A DNA stretch of 64,000 bases from assembly GCA_016946835.1 (NCBI GenBank), contig JACVTC010000006.1, forward strand, positions 2,284,501 to 2,348,500, read 5' to 3'. The DNA comes from Neocallimastix lanati (nom. inval.) (Eukaryota; Neocallimastigomycota; Neocallimastigomycetes; Neocallimastigales; Neocallimastigaceae). The notes under the pieces were generated by a model, which made no database searches, was not told where the DNA came from, and saw only the letters and a list, made by a program, of their open reading frames with translations. Shown in pieces: positions 12,754-23,817 of this stretch (its first letter is position 1; each line of letters opens with the position of its first letter). Both the position numbers and the translations under genes were made by a program.

Positions 12754-12982
12754 TGAAATAAGTTTAATATAAATAATACAATTAATATAATAAAATAAGT
12801 TATGTATATAATAAGATTGCATAAAATTATATTGATATATATGTAAATGTGGCGCATATATCATACGATATAGATCACATTAATATATGTTAATCTAATA
12901 TTTAATGTATAATGTAAATAATTTTATAATATTTTAATATAGAAGTTCTTTAATAATTATAAATAAAGTATATTTTATAACA
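12754..12982 (+). repeat. 3' LTR of the copia element
   Basis: 229 bp beginning TGAAATAAGTTTAATATAA and ending TTTATAACA, homologous to 8001-8251. Immediately right of it the unit block CATTTCATTTCATTTTAATT resumes, as found uninterrupted at 570 and 30780. Confidence 0.8.
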
Positions 12983-13545
12983 TATTACATTTCATTTCAT
13001 TTTAATTAAATTTAATTTAATTTAAATTTAATTTATATTTAACTTAAATATTAGAAAAAAAGTTTATTAATTTATTTATTTATTTATTTAAATATATATT
13101 TAAATGACGTACTATTAATTAGAGTATTATTTGATACATTATTTGTATATTAATAATATTTCTTATTGTATTAAATATATTATAGTATATTATAATATAT
13201 TATTTTTTTTTGAATCATTTTTTTTTTTTTATAAATTTTTTGTTTTTGTTTTTTGAATATTGTTATTGTTATTGTCGTATTTTTTATTTAAACTTTAATT
13301 TTTTATTTAAATAATTATATTTTATCTATTAATTAAATTTATATATGTGTATATATTACATAATGAATAAATGTAGATAATTACTAATTACTAATTACTC
13401 TTTTTTATTATTTAAATATTTATTATTTCATTATTCAATTATTCAATTATTTATTATTTAATTACTTATTATTCAATTATTTAATATTTAATTATTTAAT
13501 ATTCAATTATTTATTTATTTATTTATTTATTGTTATTTTCATCTT
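12983..13545. repeat. Tandem-unit block resuming after the copia insertion
   Basis: Same sequence as about 568-1375 and 31090-32200 with indels. It includes the landmark TATATATGTGTATATATTAC and A/T microsatellites. There is no gene. It leads into the poly-T start of palindromic copy 2. Confidence 0.7.
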
Positions 13546-14799
13546 TTTTTTTTTTTTTTGGATACAATTAACCTTTATTATCATTGATATAAAATGAAAT
13601 ACTCTAACCTTAATTAATATAAAATAGCTTTTAATATTCAAACATAAATTAATATCATAAATCAAATTTAAATCTTATGATTTTATAATATTTTTAATAT
13701 TTTTAATATGTGCATTGATTTATATATACTAATTATACTTACAATTAATAATAAATTTTATAATATTAATATTTTAATTATATTCTTTTATTTTATATTT
13801 ATCTTTATATAGTTTTTAAATAATAATTATTAATATTTATAATACTTTAACATAAAAATTCATTAAATAGTTTATTTTAATTAAATAGTTAATTATAACT
13901 AAATGACAAAAAATAGAACATTTCTCTGAATTAAGAGAAGTGAAGTGTGTAATAAAGTTGTTTGATAGTTTTAAATATGTAGTCAAGTATAATTATTTTT
14001 CTTGAAAAAATATATGTAATCTTAATAATAAAATAAAATAAATAAATAAATAATACTTTAATAAATTTAGTAAATAAATCCCAACAACAGTACCTCAAAC
14101 TTGAGTTATATATCATATAATATGTGAATTTAAATCATAAACCTTTTTTAAATTAAAAATAATTCATGTATTCTTTAATTTTTATTAAAACTTAATTTAA
14201 AAAAAAAAAAAAAAAAAAATTATTGCTCATTTTTAATATTTTATATAATGTAGAACATATAAATTATAAACATAATATTTAATTATTTGTTGCAACATTT
14301 TTTTTTTTAACAAGCTTTTATGGATATTTATATATATATATGCACTTTTATAACATAATATTCACTTCTAACATATATATACCTTTTTTTAAATATTTTT
14401 ATATATGAAATATATATATATGAATGAAATATATTTTTAAATTTTTGGTATATTAATTTTTATTGAATTAATATAATAAAAAAAATATTCATTTTCCTTT
14501 TTTTTTTTTTTTTAAATATATGCATATATATTAATGTAATAATTTCAAATGAATTCATAACTATTGGCATATTTAATATTATTATTAATCTTCATTAATC
14601 TTTACTATCCTTTTTTTTTTCTTTTTTTTTTTTTTTTTATTATTTTTTATATAATATTTAATATTTAATATTTATAATATATATATATATATCCATGAAA
14701 GTTTATAAAAAAAGTATGTTGCTGCAAATGATTAAATATAAATACTGTGTATATAATTTTTGTGTTATATATAAATATGAAATATTAAAAAAAAGCTTT

Positions 14800-14839
<40 letters not shown>

Positions 14840-15786
14840 AAATAATCATATATTTTGATTTATACCTAATATTCTTAATCTACAAAAATTAAATTTTGTA
14901 GAAGTGAATAAAAGGATAAATACCGAATAAAATTGATTTAAGAAATTTTAAAAAAAAATAAATATGTTTTATTATTAAACACAAAAATGTTTTATTAAAA
15001 ATTTATTTTTATTTTAATATTAATCTTTATTTATTTAATAATTAATTTTGTTTAAATTAATAAAATAATTGTTAAAACTAATAAAATAATAAAATGAAAT
15101 ATTTATTATTTATACTAATTTATTTTAAATTTTAATAATAAAATTGATTATTAATAACTAATAAAATATATAATAATTTATCAAAATAATTAATAATCAT
15201 AAAAATTGATTATTAAAAACTAATAAAATATCTATAATAATTTATTAAATAATTAATAATAAAGAATAATTTATAAGAAATATTTACATGTTTTTATATT
15301 TTTCTTTGATTTTAAACTATTTACATTAAAAATAATAAAATTAATAAAAGAGAAATAAAGAATAATTTATTATTAAATTAAACAATATTTACAATTAAAA
15401 TGTTAATAAAGATGAGTTTTAAAATGTTATTTTAATTACAATTTGTTTATAAAAGTTGAGTTATAAAATAAATAAAATAATCATTATTTTAAATAAAAGT
15501 AACTTAAAAATTATTTAACTAGTTAATTTTAATTTTGAGATGTTTATAAGTTTGTTTATTTGTTATTTATAATTTATTAAATTTGTTTATTATTTTGTTT
15601 ATTTGTAGTTTTAGAAAAATATTATTTATTAATTTATTTTAGTTTTTAATTAAAATTATTAATGATTAATTAAATTATTATTATTTTATTTTAATTATTT
15701 TTATTTAATTAATTTTTCTTAAATATGGATTTAATTTTTTGTTTAGAATGGATTAATTTTTGGGTTAAGTTAGACAGAATTTGTTT

Positions 15787-16151
15787 GGGTGTGGGGCATT
15801 TCGCCAAATTGCATTTCGCCAGATTGCATTTCGCCAATTTTTTTGAAAGCATGTGGCGTATTAAAAAAATGTGGCATTTCGCCAAATTGAAAATTATTAA
15901 ATAAATAAATAAATCAATAAATAAAATTAAATATTATTAATATCGCATAAAAACAATTTTAAAAAAAAATATTTTGAATTAATATTTATTTATTTATTCA
16001 TTTATTTATATCAATACTCTACTTGTCGAAATGCAAACTGGCGAATAGCAACTTGGGGAAATGCAACTTGGGGAAATGCAACATTTTAATACTACGCCAC
16101 TTGGCGAAATGCAATCTGGCGAAATGCAATTTGGGGAAATGCAACTCTCCC
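15787..16151. mobile_element. Short non-autonomous DNA transposon, CATTTCG-repeat termini
   Basis: 365 bp flanked by a perfect 8-bp duplication ATTTGTTT (15779-15786 and 16152-16159). Ends are inverted: GGGTGTGGGGCATTTCGCC at the left versus, reversed, GGGAGAGTTGCATTTCCCC at the right. Each end carries several copies of a module of about 15 bp, GCATTTCGCCAAATT or variant, in opposite orientation at the two ends. There is no coding capacity. GG(G) termini with an 8-bp duplication are compatible with KDZ/Zisupton, Merlin or similar superfamilies; I cannot choose between them. It shares its motif with 39081-40343. Confidence 0.8.
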
Positions 16152-16217
16152 ATTTGTTTTTTTATTATTTATTTTAATTTAATAATTTTGTTATTTATCA
16201 ATTTTTAAAATTTTATT

Positions 16218-16292
16218 GCCATGTTGGTCCAGTCGGTTAGGACGATACAGGTCACTGTAGAGGGCGGGGTTCGAATCCTCGGCATGGCTCCA
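16218..16292 (+). other. tRNA-like head of the SINE (not a functional tRNA)
   Basis: Acceptor, D and T arms fold as in a tRNA. The anticodon region instead pairs as TACAG/CTGTA around a 4-nt loop, so no normal 7-nt anticodon loop forms. The encoded CCA after the discriminator base suggests descent from a processed tRNA. Confidence 0.75.
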
Positions 16293-16659
16293 AATAATCG
16301 GATGAGGTTTCTATCCTGGGATATCATGAGACCACACGTGATGTCCATAAGGCTTTCCCTCAGATGATTATTTCACCCAACCCTGATACTACGCTTTGAA
16401 TTGAAGCATAGACCTTGATGATTGTAAAATTTCCAATCGTCAATGATTACACCCACTAGGGAGGAGTTAATGGTTCCGTTCTGATGCTCGTGGTCATTAG
16501 AGATATATGTAGGAACGTTAGGAATGCATCTCCGGGCAGTGTGTAACGACGATTGAGAGCGGCGAAGCTGATACAGTATGCCAATAACTCATCACCTTAC
16601 AGTTAATTAATAACTGTATGGCCATATGGGAGATGGGTACCCATATGTGCAAGTCTATG
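16218..16659 (+). mobile_element. tRNA-derived SINE with perfect 16-bp target duplication
   Basis: 442 bp with much higher GC than its surroundings, flanked by the identical 16-mer TTTTTAAAATTTTATT (16202-16217 and 16660-16675). The first 72 nt form a tRNA-like head. A 7-bp acceptor stem (GCCATGT with GCATGGC), a 4-bp D stem (GTCC/GGAC) and a 5-bp T stem around TTCGAAT are followed directly by CCA. RNA polymerase III box A (TGGTCCAGTCGG, 16225-16236) and box B (GGTTCGAATCC, 16268-16278) are intact. The anticodon arm is non-canonical. A unique body of about 300 bp follows. The 3' end has two stem-loops (CAGTTA/TAACTG at 16600-16616 and CATATGGG/CCCATATG at 16623-16647) and no clear poly(A). 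The duplication points to LINE-type target-primed integration. Confidence 0.85.
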
Positions 16660-16781
16660 TTTTTAAAATTTTATTAAAACTTAAGGTTTATGAATTAATT
16701 CACATATCATATAATAATAAAGGTTAATTGTATCCAAAAAAAAAAAAAAAAAAAAAAAATGAAATAATTGAATTAAAAATA

Positions 16782-16817
<36 letters not shown>

Positions 16818-16901
16818 AAAAAAAATTCAAGAGTTATTATTTTAACTATATAATAAAAATTATTAATAATAAACTCCCTTTTGTTGTTGTTGTTGTTGAT
16901 T

Positions 16902-16902
<1 letters not shown>

Positions 16903-16953
<51 letters not shown>

Positions 16954-18165
16954 CGCAATTATTGCGAACTTTAATTTTTATTTATTTATTCATTAATAAT
17001 TACATGAATATTTTTATAGCATTTAGAAAGCCAATGTTCCAATCGAGGATTACAATTTTCACTTTAACAACAAAGACACCGTTCAGGACAGTCATCTTCA
17101 ATCCAATTGACGTCTTTGACAACATGAGCATTGAATCCATATCTTCATTTGGAATGAAGAACCTATCAGAAAACAATGATGTATTCAGGATACAAGAAAG
17201 TTGAGCTCAAGGTAGTCTCTAGTTTTTCTCAAATTCATTTTTCTTATAAGCCTTAGCCTTGATTGATTTTTCCGGTCATCTATCTATCCCAGTAAAAGTT
17301 TATAATTTCCTTTTTAGATGGAAATTTATCTTAACTTGTCTACTAAAAGCTTTACTTTCTTTATTTCATACTGCATGACGTCCACAATGTGATATATCTC
17401 TAAGTAAAAACAGAAATAATACAATTCAAGTTTTTCCATAGTATTAAAAAACACCTTACCTGAGCAATCGTACATTTCGCCTAAAGAGGAGTAATATTAA
17501 ATTCGTTAGAAACATAATAAAGAGGATGTAAAGATATTTTCCATTAAAAGATCCTTCAATCCAGTATAATCCTGAATTAATTAGTGTCTGTGTACTTCTC
17601 GTTCTTTCGTTATTTGATCCATGTAGAGGTGAATAATACGAAAACTTGTCCTATTAGTGTAGCCGAAAATAACATTTGTTTAAAAAGGATAGGAATAGAA
17701 GGATTTTTAAGAAATCCTTTTATGAAATAAAGTGTTTTTCTAACTTTATTATTCATTCTCTGTATGATCAGTTTCAGTTCAAAAATCATTTGAAAACAGT
17801 ACACATACACCTAGGTATATGGAGCAATTCGTTTTAGGTAACTCTTGACTTAAAAAATAAAATGTAGGATAATAATTTTAAAATAATAATAATTTTATTT
17901 TCAAGATTTATTAATACCAACTTGTATTTCATTATTCTCAAGCCTATTTATTTGCTAATTTTTAAAGAATTTCCTAAGTTGAGATCTTGTTGGGGTACAT
18001 AACACAATATCATCTACAAAAAGATCTTCCATAGCAGCGTTTATTCACCAATCAAGATTCCATATTTATCATATTTATTAAAAATGACATTAATGAGTAA
18101 GTTAAAGTAAAATTGGTGAAAGGAAACGACCTTGACGTACACCTTTTAACAGATTGAAGAATTTT
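16903..18165 (-). mobile_element. LINE remnant B, 5'-truncated
   Basis: Minus-strand LINE fragment in the second tandem unit. Poly-T at 16903-16948 is the tail. The 3' UTR is shorter than in A and C. The C-terminal zinc-finger region lies at about 17030-17130 (DCPERCLCC, then LEHW). The intermediate coding region is about 17200-17900, and RT sequence runs about 17930-18150 ending at a GVRQG turn motif. The frame is broken. It has the same 5' breakpoint as remnant A. Confidence 0.75.
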
Positions 18166-18367
18166 AAAAAAAAAAAAATTAATAATATTCTTAAAAATTG
18201 AAAAAAAAAAAAAAAAATAAAAAATAAAAAAAATAAAAATAAACTCAAAAATAAAATTAAAATAAATATTATAATAAAATAAAATATAATTAAAATTTTC
18301 ATTCGATATAATCTATTTAATATTATTTATTGCATTCAATACAATTCTATTTTGTATTATATATTTC

Positions 18368-18528
18368 AATTGAACCAGGCTAGTACGAAATTATGTGGAT
18401 TAGGTTATAATTGTCTCGCTCCAAAGAAGTATTAGGAAAAGTGGTACCAATACAATTCTCCGCAATAATATGCATGTCAGAGCTGAAACCAAGGGCGGTA
18501 CACACTAGAAATAGAAAAAAATTATAAT
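18368..18528. other. GC-richer insertion of unknown origin
   Basis: About 150 bp of non-AT-rich sequence (contains GGCTAGTACGAAATTATGTG and AAGGGCGGTACACACTAG). It interrupts an AT block that is continuous at the equivalent places in units 1 (about 4850) and 3 (about 27545). It ends in an A-rich tail (AGAAATAGAAAAAAA), which could mark a truncated retroposed RNA. I do not recognise the sequence. Confidence 0.45.
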
Positions 18529-19143
18529 ATTTCATTCAATATAATATTTTTTTATATTATATATCTTCAATATATACCCATATTTTTTTTTTACTATATC
18601 AACTATTATTATCATCAAATCTCAAAATCACTTTCCCTTATATATATATAAAACTCTTGTTAAAGATAAAAAGAAAAAAAAAAAAAAAGGAAAAAACCTC
18701 TTTTCCTTTTTTTGATTATTTAAAAAAAAAAAAAAATAATAATAATAAAAAATTCTTATTTATGTTTTGTTTTTGAAATATATTTATATATATATAATAT
18801 TTTTTCTTTATTTGCTTATTATAATTTTATTTTTTATAATTAATAAGTATTTATTTAATTATTAATTAATATAATGACGATTATTTATAAATACTAAATT
18901 TATTTATTTGTTTATATATTTATTTTTATATTTATATAGTATTCTTATTTTATAAATAAATGAATAATTAAAATATATATAGATTATAAATGATTTTTTT
19001 TAATATAATAATAATATATATATATATTTTTTTCTATTTTTATAAATAGATAAATAATAATAATATAATAATAGTAATATATATATATATTTTTTTTTTT
19101 CTATTTTTATAAATAGATAAATAATAATATATATATGTAAATA

Positions 19144-19201
<58 letters not shown>

Positions 19202-19492
19202 CATTATATCTAAATATTATTCTATTTTTGTTAAATATATTAATAATATATATGAATAATGATTTTTTATTAATTCATTATTTTTTAATATTTTTCTTTT
19301 TTTCCTTTTCTTTTCTTTACTATAAATTATTTTTTTATTATTTTTTATTATTTTTTCTTCTTTAATATTTTTCTTTTTATTTTTTTTATTTTTTTTTTTT
19401 TTATTTTATTTTATTTTATTTTCTTTCTATTATTATTATTATTATTATCTTATATTTTGAAAAATAAAAAATAATTTATTTATTCATCTTAC
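18529..19492. other. AT-rich spacer 3' of CBM1 gene 2
   Basis: TA repeats, several near-identical copies of a TTTTTATAAATAGAT-type segment (about 19030-19130) and a 49-T run near 19149-19197. It is homologous to 4840-5829. No gene is seen; it probably includes the 3' UTR of the minus-strand gene. Confidence 0.5.
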
Positions 19493-20851
19493 TTAAATAC
19501 ATTGTGAATAATATTTGTTAAGTTCACGACAAGTACTTCCAGATTGACAACAGGTAGGTCCATTAAAATTAATACCTCCACATTGTTCAAATTTAGCAGC
19601 ACACTTACGATCATCCTCTATTGAAGTAGGATTTGATTTAACAGTGACAGTGACTGTTTCTTTTTTAGTAATAGTTTCTTTTTCAGTTACAGTTACTGTG
19701 ATTGGAATACATTTAGTTGATTTGGTAGTAGAAATTGGAAGCATTTTAGTACTTGTAGTAGTGGTAGTTTTTGAAATTGGAAGAGTTTTAGTACTTGTAG
19801 TAATAATTTTTGAAATTGGAAGAGTTTTAGTACTTGTAGTAGTGGCAGTTTTAGAAATTGGAAGAGCTTTTGTACTTGTAGTAGTAGTGGTAGTTCTGGA
19901 TATTGGAAGTGTCTTAGTACTAATTGTCTTAGTAGGAAGTGTCTTAGTAGGAAGTGTCTTAGTACGGATTACGACTAAAGAAGGATCAATCATTGGTAAA
20001 ATGCAATCATACATTAATGAAGTATCTAACTTGATTTTACCACCTATCGATTCACAGCGTTCCCTAACTTCTTCTAAATTCTCTCTCTTTGAAATATCTT
20101 CATTCATACATACATTTTTTTCACTTTCATATAAATAATCACGATTCGTATAAATCTCAACATTTTTTCCACATAACCCACAGAAAATTTCATCAATATT
20201 TTCAATACAATTATCTGAGAGATAAAGAGATTGGTTATTATAAAAACCAAGCTTTCCTCCAATGGAACGACATTTACTGTCATATTCTTCAATATATTTT
20301 GCTGGAACACCACCATTTACGCATTTAGGATTCTTCAACCAACCTTCTTCATCAACTTCAGTAGAATTTAAACATTCACCTGTATATTTATTAAAGGTTG
20401 TACCTTCTGGGCAACCAGTTAAACAAGTGGAAAAACATAATTTGGTATTATGAAGATTATTTAAAAATTCTAAATGAGTTTTATAGTCTTGACATTTTCT
20501 ATACTCTGAATCCGTTATACCGGATCTTCCAGAAATTCCCCATCCTGAATTTACTTCTCTTTTTACTTTTAATGAATTTTGTATATTTGCACTGTTTGCA
20601 CCTAATAAATCACTTTTGAAGTCTCTCTTTTTGGGATCATTATAATAGGGACTTCTACAATTATTTCTAGCGAAAGAGACCGTTCCCACATTCGTTGGAT
20701 AACCTGTCCTTCTTATTGTTGTTTTACTTGGAAGAGTTTTACTAGTACTTTTGCTTGGAAGAGTTTTACTAGTAGTTAAAGCCTGAACATTGGAACCACA
20801 TAAAAGCATTAATGGTAAAATTTGTAAAAACTTTTTTGAATTGAAGTTCAT
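19493..20851 (-). CDS. Secreted Cys-rich protein with C-terminal CBM1, paralogue 2
   Basis: 452 residues from the ATG at 20849-20851; the in-frame TTG upstream is not used here as a start. It has the same architecture as the other two paralogues: signal peptide with [13 protein letters not shown], short Ser/Thr/Lys segment, Cys-rich region of unknown family, Thr-rich linker, and CBM1 in the last 37 residues. Its linker is the shortest of the three and begins with a distinctive [17 protein letters not shown] run. In the CBM1 the first aromatic is Phe (KFEQCGG) where the others have Tyr, a conservative change at a cellulose-contact position. The mid-region differs from paralogue 1 mostly around residues 235-285, so that part is evolving fastest apart from the linker. 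Intact and intronless. Confidence 0.9.
   Translation of the reverse strand: MNFNSKKFLQILPLMLLCGSNVQALTTSKTLPSKSTSKTLPSKTTIRRTGYPTNVGTVSFARNNCRSPYYNDPKKRDFKSDLLGANSANIQNSLKVKREVNSGWGISGRSGITDSEYRKCQDYKTHLEFLNNLHNTKLCFSTCLTGCPEGTTFNKYTGECLNSTEVDEEGWLKNPKCVNGGVPAKYIEEYDSKCRSIGGKLGFYNNQSLYLSDNCIENIDEIFCGLCGKNVEIYTNRDYLYESEKNVCMNEDISKRENLEEVRERCESIGGKIKLDTSLMYDCILPMIDPSLVVIRTKTLPTKTLPTKTISTKTLPISRTTTTTTSTKALPISKTATTTSTKTLPISKIITTSTKTLPISKTTTTTSTKMLPISTTKSTKCIPITVTVTEKETITKKETVTVTVKSNPTSIEDDRKCAAKFEQCGGINFNGPTCCQSGSTCRELNKYYSQCI
19735..19965 (-). repeat. In-frame linker minisatellite of CBM1 gene 2
   Basis: Short array encoding TSTKxLPISKTT units plus three tandem copies of a 15-bp TKTLP-encoding unit at its 5' (N-terminal) edge. 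Fewer units than genes 1 and 3. Confidence 0.8.
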
Positions 20852-21860
20852 TTTTATTTTTATTTTTTTTTTTAACTTAAAAATTTTCAATTCTTAGTTA
20901 ATAATTGTTAATAATTTCTTTATTTAAATTAATTGTTTTATTTATGAAATTAAATATAATTAATATAAATATAATCAATATATCTATAGGATATTTAAAA
21001 ATTGTACAAATTTATATATAAATATAATATATATAATTTTTGACAATAAAAAATAAAAACAATAATAATAAAAAGAAAATATAAAAATTTTATTTTAAAG
21101 AAATTTTATTTAGAACATTTATAGCTTTATATATAAAAATTTAAATCAAAAATTTTATATTTACTTATGTATTACATATTTATTTATTTACTATTTATTA
21201 TTCATTTATTATATATATATTTATTTTATTTATTATATAATTATTTATATATTTATTATTTATTTATTTATTTATTATATATTTATTTATATATTTATTT
21301 ATTATATATTTATTTATTTATTTATTTATATTTATTTATTTATTTATATTTATTTATTTATTTATATTTATTTATTTATTTATTATAAATATATATATAT
21401 ATATATTTTTTGTATATTTTCTTTATATAAAATTTTTTTTATTTTAAATTAATTCTTCTAATCTTTTAATGAAATGAAATTAGTACAATATTAATTTTTA
21501 ATATTTTTCAAATTGTGTTCTTTCATCATTGTTTTAAATTAAATAAGATTATATAAGATTACTTAACAAAATTTTATTTTATTCTTTACTTTATTCTATT
21601 ATTCTATATTTTTTTTTTCTATTATTTTTTCCATTATTTATTTTATTATTTATTCAATTATTTATTCGATTATTCTATTACTTATTTTATTATTTATTCT
21701 ATTATTTATTCTATTATTTATTTTATTATTTATTTTATTATTTATTCTATTATTTATTCTATTATTTATTTTATTATTTATTTTATTATTTATTCGATTA
21801 TTCGATTATTCTATTATTTTTTTTTTATTATTTTTCTATAATTTATTCTATTATTTTACT

Positions 21861-21861
<1 letters not shown>
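20852..21861. promoter_or_regulatory. AT-rich 5' region of CBM1 gene 2
   Basis: Proximal 300 bp align with the upstream DNA of paralogues 1 and 3. Then come TTTA-type microsatellites (21170-21390), the unit landmark at about 21440-21600, and a repeated TTATTTATTCTAT tract. No discrete promoter motif can be called. Confidence 0.45.
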
Positions 21862-21907
<46 letters not shown>

Positions 21908-21997
21908 TACACAATTAACCTTTATTATTATATGATAAATGAATTAATTCATAAACCTTAATTTTAATAAAAATTTTAAAAATATATGAATTATTAA

Positions 21998-22033
<36 letters not shown>

Positions 22034-23176
22034 GAATAAAAAAAAATTACTGTTGCTTATTTTTAATGATTTGTATTTATATAATGTAGAACATAAAAAT
22101 CTACATATTTTTTTTATAATCTTTTATAGATATTTATATATATATATATTGTAAATATTAAAGATTAAATATTATATAAAAATAGAAACAAATATAAAAT
22201 ATAAAGAAAAAAAAATAGTAAAGGTTATCAGATTAACATACAAATAGTTAATGATTTCATTTGAAATTATTACATTAATATATATGTATATATTTAAAAA
22301 AAAAAAAAAGGAAAATGAATATTTTTTTTTATTATATTAATTCAATACAAATTAATATGCCAAAAATTTAAAAACATATTTCATTCATATATATATTTTA
22401 TATATAATAATAATTAAAAAAAAGATATATATATATCTGTTAGAAGTGAATATTATGTTATAAAAGTGCATTTCAGAAAATATATTGTTTAAAATTTTTA
22501 ATACAGAAATAAACAAAATATAAATTATAACAATAGTAATAATAAATAAAAAAATTTTGTTAGAATATGTGAAATGTATATAAATTACAAATGTATTGAA
22601 ACATATTGTAATATAAATATTGTATAAGCCACAATGTACTAATATAAAAGCATATAATTGAGAATAATCAAGTGCTAGTAACTCTTTATAATAAAATATA
22701 TTAATAAAGTTTGATGTAATTATAAACCCTGAATTCATAACAGATTAAGAGTTTCATTTGACTCTTCAAAATTCCAATTTAATTTTCTTTGAAATAATAT
22801 TGTGTCTGGCAAACAATTCTTAAAAATATTCTTAGAAAAGAATTGTTTTCCAGACACAATATTATTTCAAAGAAAATTAAATTGGAATTTTAAATTATTA
22901 TAAAAGTTGTTCATAATATCAATTTAAGGAAAATTAATATAGCTGATTAAACATTTGAAATGATCATGATTGTAAAATTGAATAAACTCATAAAAATTTT
23001 AAACAACATATTCTCTGAAATGCACTTTTATAACATAATATTCGCTTCTAACATATATATACATTTTTTTTTTTTTTAAATATTTATATATATAAAATAT
23101 ATATATGAATGAAATATGTTTTTAGATTTTTGGTATATTAATTTTATTGAATTATTATAATAAAAAAAATATATTC

Positions 23177-23210
<34 letters not shown>

Positions 23211-23506
23211 CTTTGTATTTTATATTTATTTTTATATTTTATATAATATTTAATCTTTAATATTTATAAAATATATATAAATATCCATAAACTCTTGTAA
23301 AAAACATATGTAGCTGTAAATAATTAAATATAAATATTGTGTTTATAATTTTTACGTTATACATAAATATTAAAGATGAGTAATAATAATTTTTTTATTC
23401 TTTTTTTTTTAAATTGAAAATAATTCATATTTGTTTGAATTTTTATTAAAAATTATGGTTTATGAATTAGTTTACATATCATATAATAATAAAGGTTAAT
23501 TGTATC

Positions 23507-23540
<34 letters not shown>
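21862..23540. repeat. Palindromic element, copy 3
   Basis: Left end poly-T then GTACACAATTAACC at about 21907. Right end GGTTAATTGTATCC then an A-run at 23509-23540. Arms pair as in copy 1 (for example 22440-22490 with 23010-23060). At the centre is a near-perfect 53-bp-arm hairpin (22769-22891). No gene is seen; a 117-codon minus-strand frame at 22385-22738 lies entirely in arm sequence and is low-complexity. Confidence 0.65.
22769..22891. repeat. Long central hairpin of palindromic copy 3
   Basis: Arms of about 53 bp, AATTCCAATTTAATTTTC...GGCAAACAATTC mirrored by GAATTGTTTTCC...GAAAATTAAATTGGAATT, around a loop of about 14 nt with very few mismatches. The equivalent region of copy 4 (33050-33150) keeps only a decayed form. 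Confidence 0.85.
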
Positions 23541-23544
<4 letters not shown>

Positions 23545-23817
23545 ACAATAGTAAAATTAATAATAAATAATTAAATAATTAAATAATAAATTATAAATAA
23601 TAAATATATATAAATAAATAAATAAATAAATAAATAATCGAATAATAAATAATGAATAATTGAATAATAAATAATGAAATAATTGAATAATAAAATAATA
23701 AATAATGAAATAATTGAATAATAAAATAATAAATAAATAAATAAATAAATATAAATAAAAAATTCGTATGTTATTATTTTAACTATATAATAGAAAATTA
23801 TTAATAATAAACTCTAC

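Larger units (their letters stand above)
8001..12982 (+). mobile_element. Broken Ty1/copia LTR retrotransposon
   Basis: A fossil copia-type element. The LTRs are about 8001-8251 and 12754-12982, sharing blocks such as ATAATAAGATTG and CACATTAATATAT. They are visibly diverged, so the insertion is not recent. Internal parts appear in copia order on the + strand: gag-like region from 8254, CCHC zinc knuckle near 9078-9119, protease with a DSG motif near 9458, integrase part with SDNGT and a TPEQN motif near 9775-9870, an Asn-rich linker, reverse transcriptase about 11300-11770, and RNase H from about 12380 to 12700. It carries multiple breaks and a small DNA element is inserted inside it. The empty site is preserved in the paralogous blocks near 565 and 30775, so it landed after the unit duplicated. 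Confidence 0.9.
13546..16762. repeat. Palindromic element, copy 2, with nested insertions
   Basis: The left end is poly-T plus GGATACAATTAACC at about 13560. The right end is GGTTAATTGTATCC (16722-16735) plus an A-run. Arms related to copies 1 and 3 are visible at 14116-14460 and 14690-14850. The element is swollen to 3.2 kb by insertions in its right half, including the DNA transposon at 15787-16151 and the SINE at 16218-16659. Between 14880 and 15780 lies AT-rich DNA with no recognisable content. Confidence 0.6.

Noticed and set aside
15787-16151. CRISPR-like array or small Cys-rich gene (16023-16208)
   Set aside because: The repeats are short, inverted between ends and lie inside a transposon with an 8-bp duplication. 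The KCNLGKCN-type translation is only the terminal repeat read as codons.
16218-16289. Functional tRNA gene
   Set aside because: The anticodon arm cannot form a normal 7-nt loop, CCA is encoded, and the segment continues into a SINE body bounded by target duplications.
22385-22738. 117-codon minus-strand ORF with hydrophobic stretches
   Set aside because: It lies in the arm and centre of the palindromic element, is not conserved in the other copies and is low-complexity.
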